Origin: DVEG01 sp964405435
Lineage (GTDB): Bacteria > Cyanobacteriota > Cyanobacteriia > Cyanobacteriales > Oscillatoriaceae
DNA: 64,000 nt
Direction of reading: 5' to 3'
Assembly (NCBI GenBank): GCA_964405435.1
Contig: CAYOOD010000024.1
Span: forward strand, 19,931 to 83,930
Part shown: piece by piece, positions 34,993 through 43,905 of the stretch
Numbering within the stretch: position 1 is the first letter of the stretch
Layout: the number at the start of each line of letters is the position of its first letter
The notes under the pieces: generated by a model
Database searches by the model: none
What the model saw: only the letters and a program-made list of their open reading frames with translations
Told to the model about the DNA's origin: nothing
Program-made: the position numbers and the translations under genes

Positions 34993-35781
34993 TTAATTGA
35001 GCTGTATTTGTACCCTATCTCCTAAATTCAGCCCTAGCTGGGATCGAGCATTGCCGCCGCTGACGGCGATTTCTACCCAGCCGTGACTGCCGACTAGGGC
35101 GATCGCCGTGCCAGCGGGGCTGTCGCTGTAGGTCGTGTGGCTGGGTAGGGTCAGCCCAGCGACGACGGCGAACCAAACTTTGCCCAGAACGAGAGCGCCC
35201 GGGATGTTGGTGACGGCGTTGCCGAAGCGATCGATATATTGGACGCAACCCTCTGCACCCGTATCGGTTTGGATGCAGGCGTCTGCGAGAAGTTCAACGA
35301 GGGTGGCTTTTTCGATCGCCCGTCCCAGATGTTGTAAAGGGAGGCCGCTGGCCAGATGGGCAGCCGCCGGCGCGAAGATATCGCGACCGTGGAAAGTGCT
35401 GCTGGGTGTGGGAGAGCGCCAGAAGTCGGGGTTAGTGAGTTCAACAGCGGCGATCGCGGGATGCTGAGCGAGTACCCCGCTGAACAAGCCATTATCTGGC
35501 CCGACTAGGAAACCGGCGGCAGTTTCCACGGCGATCGCCCTGCGACGGCTCCCCACTCCCGGATCTACCACGGCTATATGTACCGTCCCCTCCGGGAAAT
35601 AGGAAAAAGCATCCATCAGACAAAACCGAGCTGCTGCAATATTTTGCGGGGGGATCTCGTGCGTCAGATCCACCACCCTCAGATCGGGGTTGATTTGGGC
35701 AATGACGCCCTTCATCACGCCCGCATAAACGTCGCTCAAACCAAAATCCGTTAGCAGAGTCAGGAGTCTATTTTGAGGCAT
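34993..35781 (-). CDS. SAM hydroxide adenosyltransferase (DUF62, chlorinase/fluorinase superfamily)
   Basis: 262 residues. The N-terminal domain starts LLTDFGLSDVYAGVMKGVI (Asp contacts of the SAM site), followed by VDLTHEIPPQNI, VVDPGVGSRRRAI and GPDNGLFSG. The C-terminal domain has YIDRFGNAVTNIPG and VGSHGWVEIAVSGGNA. Family members hydrolyse S-adenosylmethionine to adenosine and methionine using hydroxide; halogenation needs residues that are not evident here. Biological role in cyanobacteria is unclear. Confidence 0.9.
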   Translation of the reverse strand: MPQNRLLTLLTDFGLSDVYAGVMKGVIAQINPDLRVVDLTHEIPPQNIAAARFCLMDAFSYFPEGTVHIAVVDPGVGSRRRAIAVETAAGFLVGPDNGLFSGVLAQHPAIAAVELTNPDFWRSPTPSSTFHGRDIFAPAAAHLASGLPLQHLGRAIEKATLVELLADACIQTDTGAEGCVQYIDRFGNAVTNIPGALVLGKVWFAVVAGLTLPSHTTYSDSPAGTAIALVGSHGWVEIAVSGGNARSQLGLNLGDRVQIQLN

Positions 35782-36599
35782 CTTTGACCGAGTTGATTGC
35801 GTTAATTATTTTTGTAGCGTTGAGAACCAAGCCGGAGAAAATTTTAACAATTAATTTATTTTACTGCCGAACAAAAAACGCTATAGTATACTCAAGTCTA
35901 CCATGAACTAGCCAATCGAAAACCTAAAACCTAAAATCTAAAATCTAAAATCTAAAATCGAGCAGAGGGGAGACAGAACGGCTGACCTCCCCTGCACCAG
36001 CGAAACAAAGGAGCCGAAAAAGGCGTTATTATCAGCAACTCCCGAAGGGGAAAGTTTGGCCGGAACTCCGGCTGTCTTCGCTTGCAGGAAGCGGAGTAGT
36101 TTCAAAAGCAATGGAAAGCGAGGAAGAAATTCGCATTTTTCGAGCGGGAAAAGCGCTTCGCGCGCCCGCACGCCCGGTTCTATCGCCAGATCGAACGAGA
36201 AGGCTGTTTGGCGAAAGCAGGTACGAGAGGCTTGGCGATCTGGGGAAAAAACCGATTGAAATTCGCCAAAGTCTCAGAAACCGATCGGGCGATCGAAAAG
36301 CACTTTCCTTGTCTTAAATGCGGCACCGCCTTCCCTGCAACTCAACAAGCACAAAAAACCTTTCATCCAGTCAGATTAATCCGGCGCGCCGCAGCTAACC
36401 CTAAAAAACGAAGCTGCAACCGATCGAGAATCAGAAATCTTTCCGGATTGCAGCGGCTGTACAGGCGTAGTAACGATTTGACGTTATTACAGCCTATCGG
36501 TAAGGTGACGTGTTTGGCCGCAGGCCGTCCCCAACCGACAGAGGGATCGGCACCCGGGCACAACCGCTACATTCTCATCCTAGAGAGGCTTCCGCGAAC
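35782..36599. other. Long intergenic region upstream of PBP2, with repeat and hairpins
   Basis: 818 nt. Contents: heptamers AATCTAA/AACCTAA five times (35921-35955); stem AGGGGAG/CTCCCCT (35965-35992); perfect GCCGGAACTCCGGC hairpin (36059-36072); CGCAGCTAACC-type hairpin near 36388-36417. A plus-strand frame stays open from 36100 to 36675 and is rich in basic residues, but has no start codon near its beginning and no known pattern. No named RNA could be assigned. Confidence 0.5.
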
Positions 36600-38378
36600 A
36601 TGGCTAGGGAATTTTCTTTTTCATCTCAATCGAGTTCTTTTAATTTACCCCTGCCGCGAGCCAGTCGGTCGATAGCGTTCATGCTCATCGTCACAACCTT
36701 ATTTAGTGCCTATGTGGCGCGTCTGGCTCAGTTGCAATTGGTTCAAGGAGATTACAACCGACAGAGAGCGGAACTCAACCGCATCCGACCGATTCCCATT
36801 CCCTCCGATCGCGGCAATATACTGGACCGCAACGGCAAAGTCATGGTGGCAAACCGCATGTCCCGCGCCATCTATTTGTGGCCTCGCGAACAGTCGCCGC
36901 AGCAGTGGCAAGTCACGGCAGCGAATCTGGGTTCTATCCTGAAAATTCCCCCGGCGGAAATTCTGAAAAAATTAGAGCAGAGGGGCTACAAATCCGCTCT
37001 GCCGGTGCGAGTCAGTCGGGACATCAACGTGGAAACCTTCATCGCCCTGGCGGAGAAAGTCGGTAACTTGCGAGGCGTCGAACTGCGGGCGGAATCCAAC
37101 CGCAATTACCCCAATGGCGACTTAGCCGCTCACGTTTTTGGATACATTGGCGAAGCAACTGAAGAAGATCTGGAAGCCCATCCGGAGTATCCGATGGGGA
37201 TGATCGTCGGTCAAATGGGTATCGAACGCAAAGTGAATGCCCAACTGGCGGGCGTCTGGGGCTCTCGCCTGATCGAGGTGGATGCGGGCGGCACTGAAGT
37301 ACGCGAACTGGGAGTGAAACCTCCCAAAGCTGGGGAGCCCGTGCAGCTTACACTCGACCTCGATCTCCAGAAAACTGCTGAAAAAGCCCTCGGCAATCGC
37401 CGGGGCGGGGTTGCTGTTGTGGATGTCAAAACTGGCGCGGTTTTGGCGATGACCAGTTGGCCGAGGTTTGACCCCAATCTTTTCACGGGCAAGATATCTT
37501 CTGCGGACTGGCAGCGCCTGCAAGGGCAGGACAAGCCTTTTCTGAATCGCGCCCTGCAAGGGTATCCCCCGGGCAGCACGTTCAAAATGATTACGGCGAT
37601 CGCCGGCTTGGAGTCTGGCAAGTTTACTCCCGACTCGATCCTGTATAGTTCTTCTTCTATTAATGTCGGCGGCATTGACTTTCACGAACACGGCGCGGGT
37701 TACGGTCCCATTGGCTTTGTTGATGCTTTAGCCGTCAGTTCCAATACGTTTTTCTATCAAGTTGGCATGTCAGCCGGCCCGGAGGCAATTGCTAAATGGG
37801 CGCGGCTCTTGGGAATTGGAAAAACAACGGATTTAGATTTGTTGGGATTGGGTCAGGGCAGCCACGGTTCCGTTCCGACGCCGGCTGAAAAACACAAGAT
37901 TTCTGACGAGCCTTGGTATGCTGGCGATACGGTGACGATGGCGATCGGTCAGGGGTTGGTATTGGTGACGCCTTTGGAAATGGCAACGATGACGGCGGCG
38001 ATCGCGAATGGCGGCTACCGCGTCAAGCCTCATCTTTTGGCTTCTCAAACCAACACGCCTCTAACCAAACCCGAACCTACCGGCATGAAACGCGAAACGA
38101 TCGAAACGGTTCGCAAAGGATTGATTGCTGTGGTGGAAAAAGGGACGGGTCGGGCACTCAATGACGGTTCGATCCCCCTGACTGGCGGGAAAACGGGTAC
38201 GGCGGAAGTGCCGGGACAGGAAGATAATTCTAATTATATCGCCTTTGGGCCAGCCAATAACCCGCAAATCGCTATAGGAGTGGTAGTGGAAAATGGCGGA
38301 TATGGTGCGGTTTCGGCTGCTCCTATCGCTCACGAAATATTCAAAACTTATTTCAGCAAGCAAAAACCTCAAAAGTAA
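36600..38378 (+). CDS. mrdA: Penicillin-binding protein 2
   Basis: 592 residues from ATG 36600; an upstream frame would add 30 residues that look non-coding. A single membrane helix (about 20-42) is followed by the PBP dimer domain (about 60-225, IPIPSDRGNILDRNGKVMV) and the transpeptidase domain (about 255-590). Active-site motifs: STFK (Ser near 326), SSN (near 379) and KTGTAE (near 530). The enzyme cross-links peptidoglycan during lateral growth, normally with RodA, which is not nearby. A hairpin terminator follows. Confidence 0.94.
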   Translation: MAREFSFSSQSSSFNLPLPRASRSIAFMLIVTTLFSAYVARLAQLQLVQGDYNRQRAELNRIRPIPIPSDRGNILDRNGKVMVANRMSRAIYLWPREQSPQQWQVTAANLGSILKIPPAEILKKLEQRGYKSALPVRVSRDINVETFIALAEKVGNLRGVELRAESNRNYPNGDLAAHVFGYIGEATEEDLEAHPEYPMGMIVGQMGIERKVNAQLAGVWGSRLIEVDAGGTEVRELGVKPPKAGEPVQLTLDLDLQKTAEKALGNRRGGVAVVDVKTGAVLAMTSWPRFDPNLFTGKISSADWQRLQGQDKPFLNRALQGYPPGSTFKMITAIAGLESGKFTPDSILYSSSSINVGGIDFHEHGAGYGPIGFVDALAVSSNTFFYQVGMSAGPEAIAKWARLLGIGKTTDLDLLGLGQGSHGSVPTPAEKHKISDEPWYAGDTVTMAIGQGLVLVTPLEMATMTAAIANGGYRVKPHLLASQTNTPLTKPEPTGMKRETIETVRKGLIAVVEKGTGRALNDGSIPLTGGKTGTAEVPGQEDNSNYIAFGPANNPQIAIGVVVENGGYGAVSAAPIAHEIFKTYFSKQKPQK

Positions 38379-38398
38379 TAAGCGACGGTTTAAAAACT

Positions 38399-38428
38399 CC
38401 CGGTTTCTTAAAGAAATCGGGTTTTTCT
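38399..38428 (+). terminator. Terminator of mrdA
   Basis: Stem CCCGGTTTCTT/AAGAAATCGGG followed by TTTTTCTT, 20 nt after the stop codon. It is also a copy of the GAAACCCGG dispersed palindrome. Confidence 0.75.
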
Positions 38429-38455
38429 TATTTATCTCAATTCCCTCTAATTTAT

Positions 38456-38986
38456 TTATCTCCCGCTCCCCCCTCTCTCCCCTGCCGACTGGCGCAAATA
38501 TTCGTAGATGGCGATCGCTGCAGCGGTTTGCACGTTGAGCGAGTCCACTAAGCCATCTTGCGGAATGGCGATCGCCCTGTCGCACAATTCCTCAATCTCC
38601 CCTGGCACCCCCGTTAATTCTCGCCCCAATACCAGCACGCACCGCTGCGGATAAATCACGTCAAAGATCGGCGTCGCCCCTGCACTCTGCTGCAGCGCCA
38701 CAATTCCGTACCCAGCCGATCGCCATTCCTGAATCCGTGCTGGCAGTTCGTCAAGCGCGCAACTGGCGATCGGCTGCCACTGGTGCGCCGACGCGGCCAA
38801 ATTTCTAAAGGATTGCTCCTGCACGACGCCCAAAGAAGCCACGACCAATAATTCCAGGCGAAATGCTTCCGCCGTTCGGCACAGGGCTCCCAAGTTGGCC
38901 GGATTTTGCACCAGCGCGGCGCAAACCACCAGCGGGTGCCGCTGCAGGTTCGCATAATTGGCCCGCTTTGTCAGATTGATTGCCAT
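38456..38986 (-). CDS. TrmH/SpoU-family RNA 2'-O-methyltransferase
   Basis: 176 residues, a minimal SPOUT domain without an extra RNA-binding domain. Motif 1: NPANLGALCRTAEAF; motif 2: VLVLGRELTGVPGEIEEL; motif 3: IPQDGLVDSLNVQTAAAIAIYEY. These form the knotted SAM site and catalytic Arg. Members methylate ribose in tRNA or rRNA; this one could be a TrmH/TrmL-type enzyme, but the target nucleotide cannot be deduced. Confidence 0.88.
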   Translation of the reverse strand: MAINLTKRANYANLQRHPLVVCAALVQNPANLGALCRTAEAFRLELLVVASLGVVQEQSFRNLAASAHQWQPIASCALDELPARIQEWRSAGYGIVALQQSAGATPIFDVIYPQRCVLVLGRELTGVPGEIEELCDRAIAIPQDGLVDSLNVQTAAAIAIYEYLRQSAGERGGSGR

Positions 38987-39043
38987 CGCTGATGTTGGCT
39001 ATTAGGCAACCTTATACGATACAAACCCATTCGTTAAATTTCT

Positions 39044-39057
39044 GTAAATTTGGATAC
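39044..39057 (+). promoter_or_regulatory. NtcA box before the PirA-like gene
   Basis: CTGTA-AATTTGGA-TACAG contains a perfect GTAN8TAC box within an extended CTGTA/TACAG palindrome. A -10 hexamer TATATT (39075-39080) lies 17 nt downstream, so the box falls at about the -35 region. This is closer than the ~22-nt spacing of NtcA-activated promoters and fits repression under nitrogen shortage (inference). Confidence 0.65.
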
Positions 39058-39126
39058 AGTTTGCCAAAAGGTGTTATATTAGAGGAGAAGATAAAAAGAG
39101 CAAATTGGGACTGAGGACTGTTCGCC

Positions 39127-39282
39127 ATGAACAAATCACGTCAAGAAATGTTAAAGGAAGCCGCTGCCATCCATCGGGCCAACATCCAAAAGAGCCTGCA
39201 GCACCGTATCGAAGTGGCCAGAGCCCAAGGCAATGAGAAATTACTCCGCCAGTTGGAAGCGGAAGCTAACTATTTCAGCTAA
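39127..39282 (+). CDS. pirA: 51-residue protein, probable PII-interacting arginine-synthesis regulator PirA
   Basis: MNKSRQEMLKEAAAIHRANI begins a helical, charged small protein that ends in LRQLEAEANYFS; length and pattern (SLQHRIEVARAQGNEKLLRQLEAE) match what I recall of PirA. PirA is known to bind PII and thereby reduce PII activation of N-acetylglutamate kinase (ArgB, also in this window at 50671-51561). GAGGA lies 9 nt before the ATG. The NtcA box upstream fits nitrogen control. The call is from memory, so moderate confidence. Confidence 0.6.
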   Translation: MNKSRQEMLKEAAAIHRANIQKSLQHRIEVARAQGNEKLLRQLEAEANYFS

Positions 39283-39507
39283 GTTGCAGTTGAGTTGTCC
39301 CCAGTCCTTTGTCCGCCTGCGTTTGAGCGACGGACTCCCAGAGGAGGGGGCGGCGAGTGCCGAATTGCCAATTGCCCATCTTAAAACCTGTCGCGCGCGG
39401 CGATCGCTCTACCAGCAATCATTCAGAGAATGAAGGCTAGAGCGATCGCTAGCGCACTACCACCCTACAGGCAGGTGAGATGGGCAATTTAGCGTTTTAG
39501 AGAGCGC

Positions 39508-40908
39508 TTATCGACCGCCAACCACCACATTTTTAATGCGGATGTGCGGCCCTCCGACGCTGACGGGCAGGGGCATTTGACCCCCCTTGCCGCAGCCGCC
39601 GTTGAGGTAAACGGAGTCAGAGCCGATCGCTTCAATATCTTTTAAGGTTTGGAAGACATTGCCGGAGAGCGTCACGTCGCTGACCGGTTCGGCTATTTGG
39701 CCATTGCGAATCATGTAGCCTTCGGCAGCGGAGAAGGTGAACATTTCGCCGTTGGTTTGCCCGCCGATCATCCGCACCGCGTAGACGCCCTCGTCGATAT
39801 CGCCAATCATCTCTTCAAACGAGCGATCGCCCGCTTCGATGGCGGTGTTCGTCATCCGCACGATCGGCGGGTGCGTGGCATTGATGGCCCGGGCATTGCC
39901 GGTGGGCGCTTCGTGCATCTTGCCGGCAGTTTCGCGGCTGTGCAAGCGTTGGGTAAGGACGCCATTTTTAATCAGATATTTGCGCTGCGCCGGCACGCCT
40001 TCGTCGTCGTATTTGATCGATCCTGGCAACCCGGGGAGCGTGGCATCGTCTACGACATTCAACTGCTCGATGCCCATCGGCTTGCCGAGCTGGAGCAATT
40101 CCTGCATCCGGGGGTTTTCGTAGACGAAATCGGCCTCGGAAAGATGGCCGAAGGCTTCGTGAATGAAGACGCCCGCGAGATAGGGATCGAGGACGACTGT
40201 ATATTGACCGCCTTTGACGGATTTGGCTTCTAACTGGCGGATGGCACGCTCGGCGGCACCTTTGACCCGTTCTTCAATGCCGAGGAGGGCGTTGAAATCC
40301 GAGCGGGAGTGGAAAGATTCGTACCCCTGCCGGACTAAACCGCCTTCGCCGCGCGCCACTGCCCCGAAGCCGCCGGAGATGTCCAGGCGTTCTTGGGCGA
40401 TGCAAGAACCGGTGGAGTTGACAAAATAGGTGATGCCGAAGCGATCGCGGTAGCTCACCATCGTTGTCTGAATCCGGGGGTCGAACTCCAGCAGCAGTTT
40501 GTTGTAATTTTCTATGATTTGGCGCTTTTCATCCAGGGAAACGCCGCGCGGATCGCGTCCCAACTCCACTGCTACATAATCTCGCACGGGCGAAACCGCT
40601 GCGAGGAAAGTGGTTTCACTGCCGACTAAATGGGCTTGGGAGATGGCCTCTTCAATCCGGTTGTTGAGTTCGGCTAGACCGTTAAAGGTGACGAAACTCC
40701 AGCCGCCCTTGTGGCAGGCGCGAATGCCGCCAGCGAGGGCAAAGCTGCGGTCAACGGCATCCAACTGGGGGCCGCGAAAAGTAATAGAAGTGGCTTCGCT
40801 CTGTTCTAGGCGCACTTCCAGATAGTCCACGCGATCGCGGTAGGGGGCGATCGCTTCCAGCAACCGATCCTGCATCGAATTGTCCACGCTCTGATTCCAC
40901 CTGCTCAA
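39508..40908 (-). CDS. tldD: TldD/PmbA-family metalloprotease TldD
   Basis: 466 residues from a TTG, or 455 from the ATG at 40875, which looks more likely. The zinc site is HEAFGHLSEAD (HExxxH) near 250, and the C-terminal GGQTNGEMFTFSAAEGYMI and GGCGKGGQ are conserved. TldD acts with PmbA (TldE) as a cytoplasmic peptidase that processes certain antitoxin or RiPP peptides; PmbA is not in this window. Substrate in cyanobacteria unknown. Confidence 0.92.
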   Translation of the reverse strand: MSRWNQSVDNSMQDRLLEAIAPYRDRVDYLEVRLEQSEATSITFRGPQLDAVDRSFALAGGIRACHKGGWSFVTFNGLAELNNRIEEAISQAHLVGSETTFLAAVSPVRDYVAVELGRDPRGVSLDEKRQIIENYNKLLLEFDPRIQTTMVSYRDRFGITYFVNSTGSCIAQERLDISGGFGAVARGEGGLVRQGYESFHSRSDFNALLGIEERVKGAAERAIRQLEAKSVKGGQYTVVLDPYLAGVFIHEAFGHLSEADFVYENPRMQELLQLGKPMGIEQLNVVDDATLPGLPGSIKYDDEGVPAQRKYLIKNGVLTQRLHSRETAGKMHEAPTGNARAINATHPPIVRMTNTAIEAGDRSFEEMIGDIDEGVYAVRMIGGQTNGEMFTFSAAEGYMIRNGQIAEPVSDVTLSGNVFQTLKDIEAIGSDSVYLNGGCGKGGQMPLPVSVGGPHIRIKNVVVGGR

Positions 40909-41012
40909 AAAGTTTACAAATCCTAACTTCAGTCTAGTCTTTCTCGATTTAAGCTGAAGCTATTAACTCACTGGGTGACAGTCTGCAAAAAACTCTTATC
41001 TGTTGGGATGGA

Positions 41013-43724
41013 ATGTCTAAAAGATTCAGATTTTCACCTTACTTAGCAGCCCTGTCAGCAGTCGTGGCAGTTTTTGCAGCAGTGTTGATATTGGATCGCT
41101 GGGAACAACAGCGGTTCCAGCAGGAAAATCGCGCTGAGGTACTCAATCGACTGAGCGCCATCAGAGCCACTCTTGAAGGCGAACTCAACCAACGACTTTA
41201 CCTAACGCGGGGGCTAGTTGCCTATATTTCCGCCGTCAATCCCAATATCACCCAGGCGGAATTTGAAAAGCTGGCTAGAGTGATGGTGGCGCAGCAACCG
41301 GGCATCCCCAGCGCGGCACTGTTTCGCAATTCCATTACCACCCATCTCTATCCCCTGGCTGGACAAGAAAAGGCGCTCGGATTCGAGCCGATGAAAGTCC
41401 CAGAAGAACGGCTCGCCTTCGAGAAAGCCATTAAAACCCGACGCACTGTACTGGCAGGACCTGTTGAATTAGTGGCGATGGGAGACATGGCATTCATTAC
41501 CCGCACGCCAATTTTTCTCACTCCCAAAGGGGCAGCCCCAGAAAGTGGCCCCTACTGGGGAATGGTCAGCATCGGCATTCTCCGAGAGCCGATGTTGAAG
41601 GAAGCCGGACTCCTCGATGCAAATTCTCACCTCCAGTACGCTATCCGTGGCAAAGATGGATTGGGAGCCGCTGGAGAAGTATTTTTCGGAAATGCGGCAA
41701 TTTTTCAGCAACACCCGGTGATTTTAGACGTGACGCTGCCGAATGGCTCGTGGCAGTTGGCGGCAGTGCCCGCAGGAGGGTGGCCATCGGGTGCAGGGGG
41801 ATCGAAAAAGTTGTGGATGGGAGGCGGGTTGCTGGCGCTGTTGGCGGGCTTGTTCGCGTTTAAATGGGCGCGCGATCCGCAGCGACTGCGGGAAGCTGTG
41901 GAGCAGGCGACACAGGCATTTAAAGAGAGCGAAGCCAATTATCGAGAGCTGGTGCAAAATGCCAATAGCATTATTTTGAAAATAGATCCTCGGGGAAATA
42001 TTACTTTTTTTAACGAGTTTGCCCAAAACTTTTTTGGCTACTCGGAGGCGGAGATCGTTGGCAAAAGCCCGATGGGAACAATCCTGCCCGAGACAGATAC
42101 TTCGGGAAATGACCTCGCCGCCATGCTCGACGAGCTTATAAAATCCCCGGAGCAATATATCTGCAATGAAAATGAAAATATGCGCCGCAATGGAGAGCGC
42201 GTCTGGATAGCGTGGAGAAATAAAATCTTGCGCGACGAGGCGGGAGGATTTGCCGGAATGCTTTGTATTGGGACGGATATCAGCGATCGCAAGCGTGCCG
42301 AGGAAGCCCTGCAAAAAGCGAATGAAGAACTGGAAATCCGAGTGGAGGAGCGCACCGCCGAACTGTCGCAGGCGAATGAAAAATTGCTCGAAGAGATTCG
42401 CGATCGCCAGCAGGCTGAAGAAGAATTTCGGCAGAGCGAAGAACGCTGGCAGCTCGCCCTCAAGGGCAACAATGACGGCATATGGGATTTGAACCTGAAA
42501 ACGAATGAAGTCTTCTATTCTGCCCGCTACAAAGAAATCATCGGATATGAAGACGGGGAAATACCAAACAAGTATGAGGAATGGTACAGCCGCCTGCATC
42601 CAGACGATATTTCTAGGGTAGAGGAGGATTTCCAAAAACACATATCTCTCCAAACCCCGCATTACGTTTCGGAGCATCGCCTGCGCGCCAAAGACGGCAG
42701 CTATAAATGGATTCTATCTAGGGGGCAAGCCCTCTGGGATGAAGAGGGCAAAGCCGCGCGCGTCGTTGGCTCGATTACGGATATTACAGAGCGCAAGATG
42801 GCTGAGGAAGCCCTGCTACAGAGCGAAGCGCGAGAGCGAGAAAAAGCCCAACAGCTAGAAGAGACGCTGCGCGAACTTCAGCGCACCCAAGCCCAACTGA
42901 TTCAAACCGAGAAAATGTCTTCTCTCGGTCAGCTAGTCGCCGGGATCGCGCACGAAATCAACAATCCCATTAATTTTATCCACGGCAACCTCACCCATGC
43001 CAACAATTATACTAAAGATTTGCTCGATCTCATCAAACTATTTTTAGAGGAATATCCCGTACCTATTCCAAAAATTCAAGACCATATTGATAAAATTGAG
43101 TTAGATTTTCTCGAAGAAGACATCATTAAAATCATGTCCTCTATGAAAGCGGGAACCGAGCGCATCCGCTCTATTGTTCTGAGCTTGCGGAATTTTTCCA
43201 GGCTGGACGAATCCGACTTGAAAGAGGTAGACATTCACGAGGGGATAGAAAGTACGCTGTTGATTTTGCAGAACCGCTTGAAAGGCGAGAATGGGCAGCC
43301 AGAGATTCGCGTGGTGAAGGAATTCGGCACGCTGCCGCTAGTGGAATGCTACGCCGGTCAGATGAATCAGGTATTTTTGAACGTTCTGAGCAATGCAATT
43401 GATGCAGTGAGGCAGGGCGGATGCAGTCAGAGTCAAGAGGCGATCGCCATCCGCACCTGCTTTCTGGAGCCCGATATCGTCAGGGTGGAAATAGCCGACA
43501 AGGGCTGCGGCATGAGCGAAGCCGTCAAAGCGAGAATTTTCGAGCCCTTTTTCACCACAAAAGACGTGGGGCAAGGAACGGGTTTGGGGTTATCTGTCAG
43601 CTATCAAATCGTGGTAGAAAAGCACGGAGGCGCGATCGCGTGTTTCTCGGAACCTGGAAAAGGAACCACATTTCAGATTGAGATTCCGATTCAGCAGTCG
43701 AATCCAAAAATTAGCCCTAGCTAA
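41013..43724 (+). CDS. CHASE-PAS-PAS sensor histidine kinase
   Basis: 903 residues. A membrane helix (about 8-28), an external CHASE domain (about 50-245; RGLVAYISAVNPNITQAEFE), a second helix (about 265-287), PAS 1 (about 305-430), a coiled coil (430-480), and PAS 2 with PAC (about 475-600; WKWI-like SYKWILSRGQALWDEEG). The kinase core has the H box GQLVAGIAHEINNPINF and N/G boxes (FLNVLSNAIDAV, EIADKGCGMSEA, GQGTGLGLSVS). No receiver domain is fused and no response regulator lies next to it. Ligand of CHASE is unknown. Confidence 0.9.
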   Translation: MSKRFRFSPYLAALSAVVAVFAAVLILDRWEQQRFQQENRAEVLNRLSAIRATLEGELNQRLYLTRGLVAYISAVNPNITQAEFEKLARVMVAQQPGIPSAALFRNSITTHLYPLAGQEKALGFEPMKVPEERLAFEKAIKTRRTVLAGPVELVAMGDMAFITRTPIFLTPKGAAPESGPYWGMVSIGILREPMLKEAGLLDANSHLQYAIRGKDGLGAAGEVFFGNAAIFQQHPVILDVTLPNGSWQLAAVPAGGWPSGAGGSKKLWMGGGLLALLAGLFAFKWARDPQRLREAVEQATQAFKESEANYRELVQNANSIILKIDPRGNITFFNEFAQNFFGYSEAEIVGKSPMGTILPETDTSGNDLAAMLDELIKSPEQYICNENENMRRNGERVWIAWRNKILRDEAGGFAGMLCIGTDISDRKRAEEALQKANEELEIRVEERTAELSQANEKLLEEIRDRQQAEEEFRQSEERWQLALKGNNDGIWDLNLKTNEVFYSARYKEIIGYEDGEIPNKYEEWYSRLHPDDISRVEEDFQKHISLQTPHYVSEHRLRAKDGSYKWILSRGQALWDEEGKAARVVGSITDITERKMAEEALLQSEAREREKAQQLEETLRELQRTQAQLIQTEKMSSLGQLVAGIAHEINNPINFIHGNLTHANNYTKDLLDLIKLFLEEYPVPIPKIQDHIDKIELDFLEEDIIKIMSSMKAGTERIRSIVLSLRNFSRLDESDLKEVDIHEGIESTLLILQNRLKGENGQPEIRVVKEFGTLPLVECYAGQMNQVFLNVLSNAIDAVRQGGCSQSQEAIAIRTCFLEPDIVRVEIADKGCGMSEAVKARIFEPFFTTKDVGQGTGLGLSVSYQIVVEKHGGAIACFSEPGKGTTFQIEIPIQQSNPKISPS

Positions 43725-43746
43725 ATATTCCCGGTTCTCCCGTGTT

Positions 43747-43904
43747 TGTTATGCTAGCTTGAAGGACTATCAAGCTCAAACCCTTATTCCACTTGAATTA
43801 CAGGCTTCTGCTTCCCGTACTATAGGGGTAGTAGCCCGCTAAATCCATCAAACCCTTGCTGTGCAAAGGTTTTACAGGTTTATATAAGGGTGTTTAGCAT
43901 AACA
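43747..43904. repeat. MITE-like element with terminal inverted repeats
   Basis: 158 bp. Left end TGTTATGCTA...AAACCCTTAT and right end ATAAGGGTGTTTAGCATAACA are inverted copies; the left end carries a 21-nt extra hairpin (GCTTGA/TCAAGC). The right end stops 1 nt before the SDR stop codon. No coding frame inside. Confidence 0.6.
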
Positions 43905-43905
43905 G

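Noticed and set aside
35956..36430. ydaO (c-di-AMP) riboswitch before mrdA
   Set aside because: A GCAGCTAACC string occurs, but the rest of the consensus is not in the right order.
36100..36675. Coding gene overlapping the mrdA start
   Set aside because: Open frame without a start codon or ribosome site near its beginning and without a family pattern; overlaps a clear PBP2.
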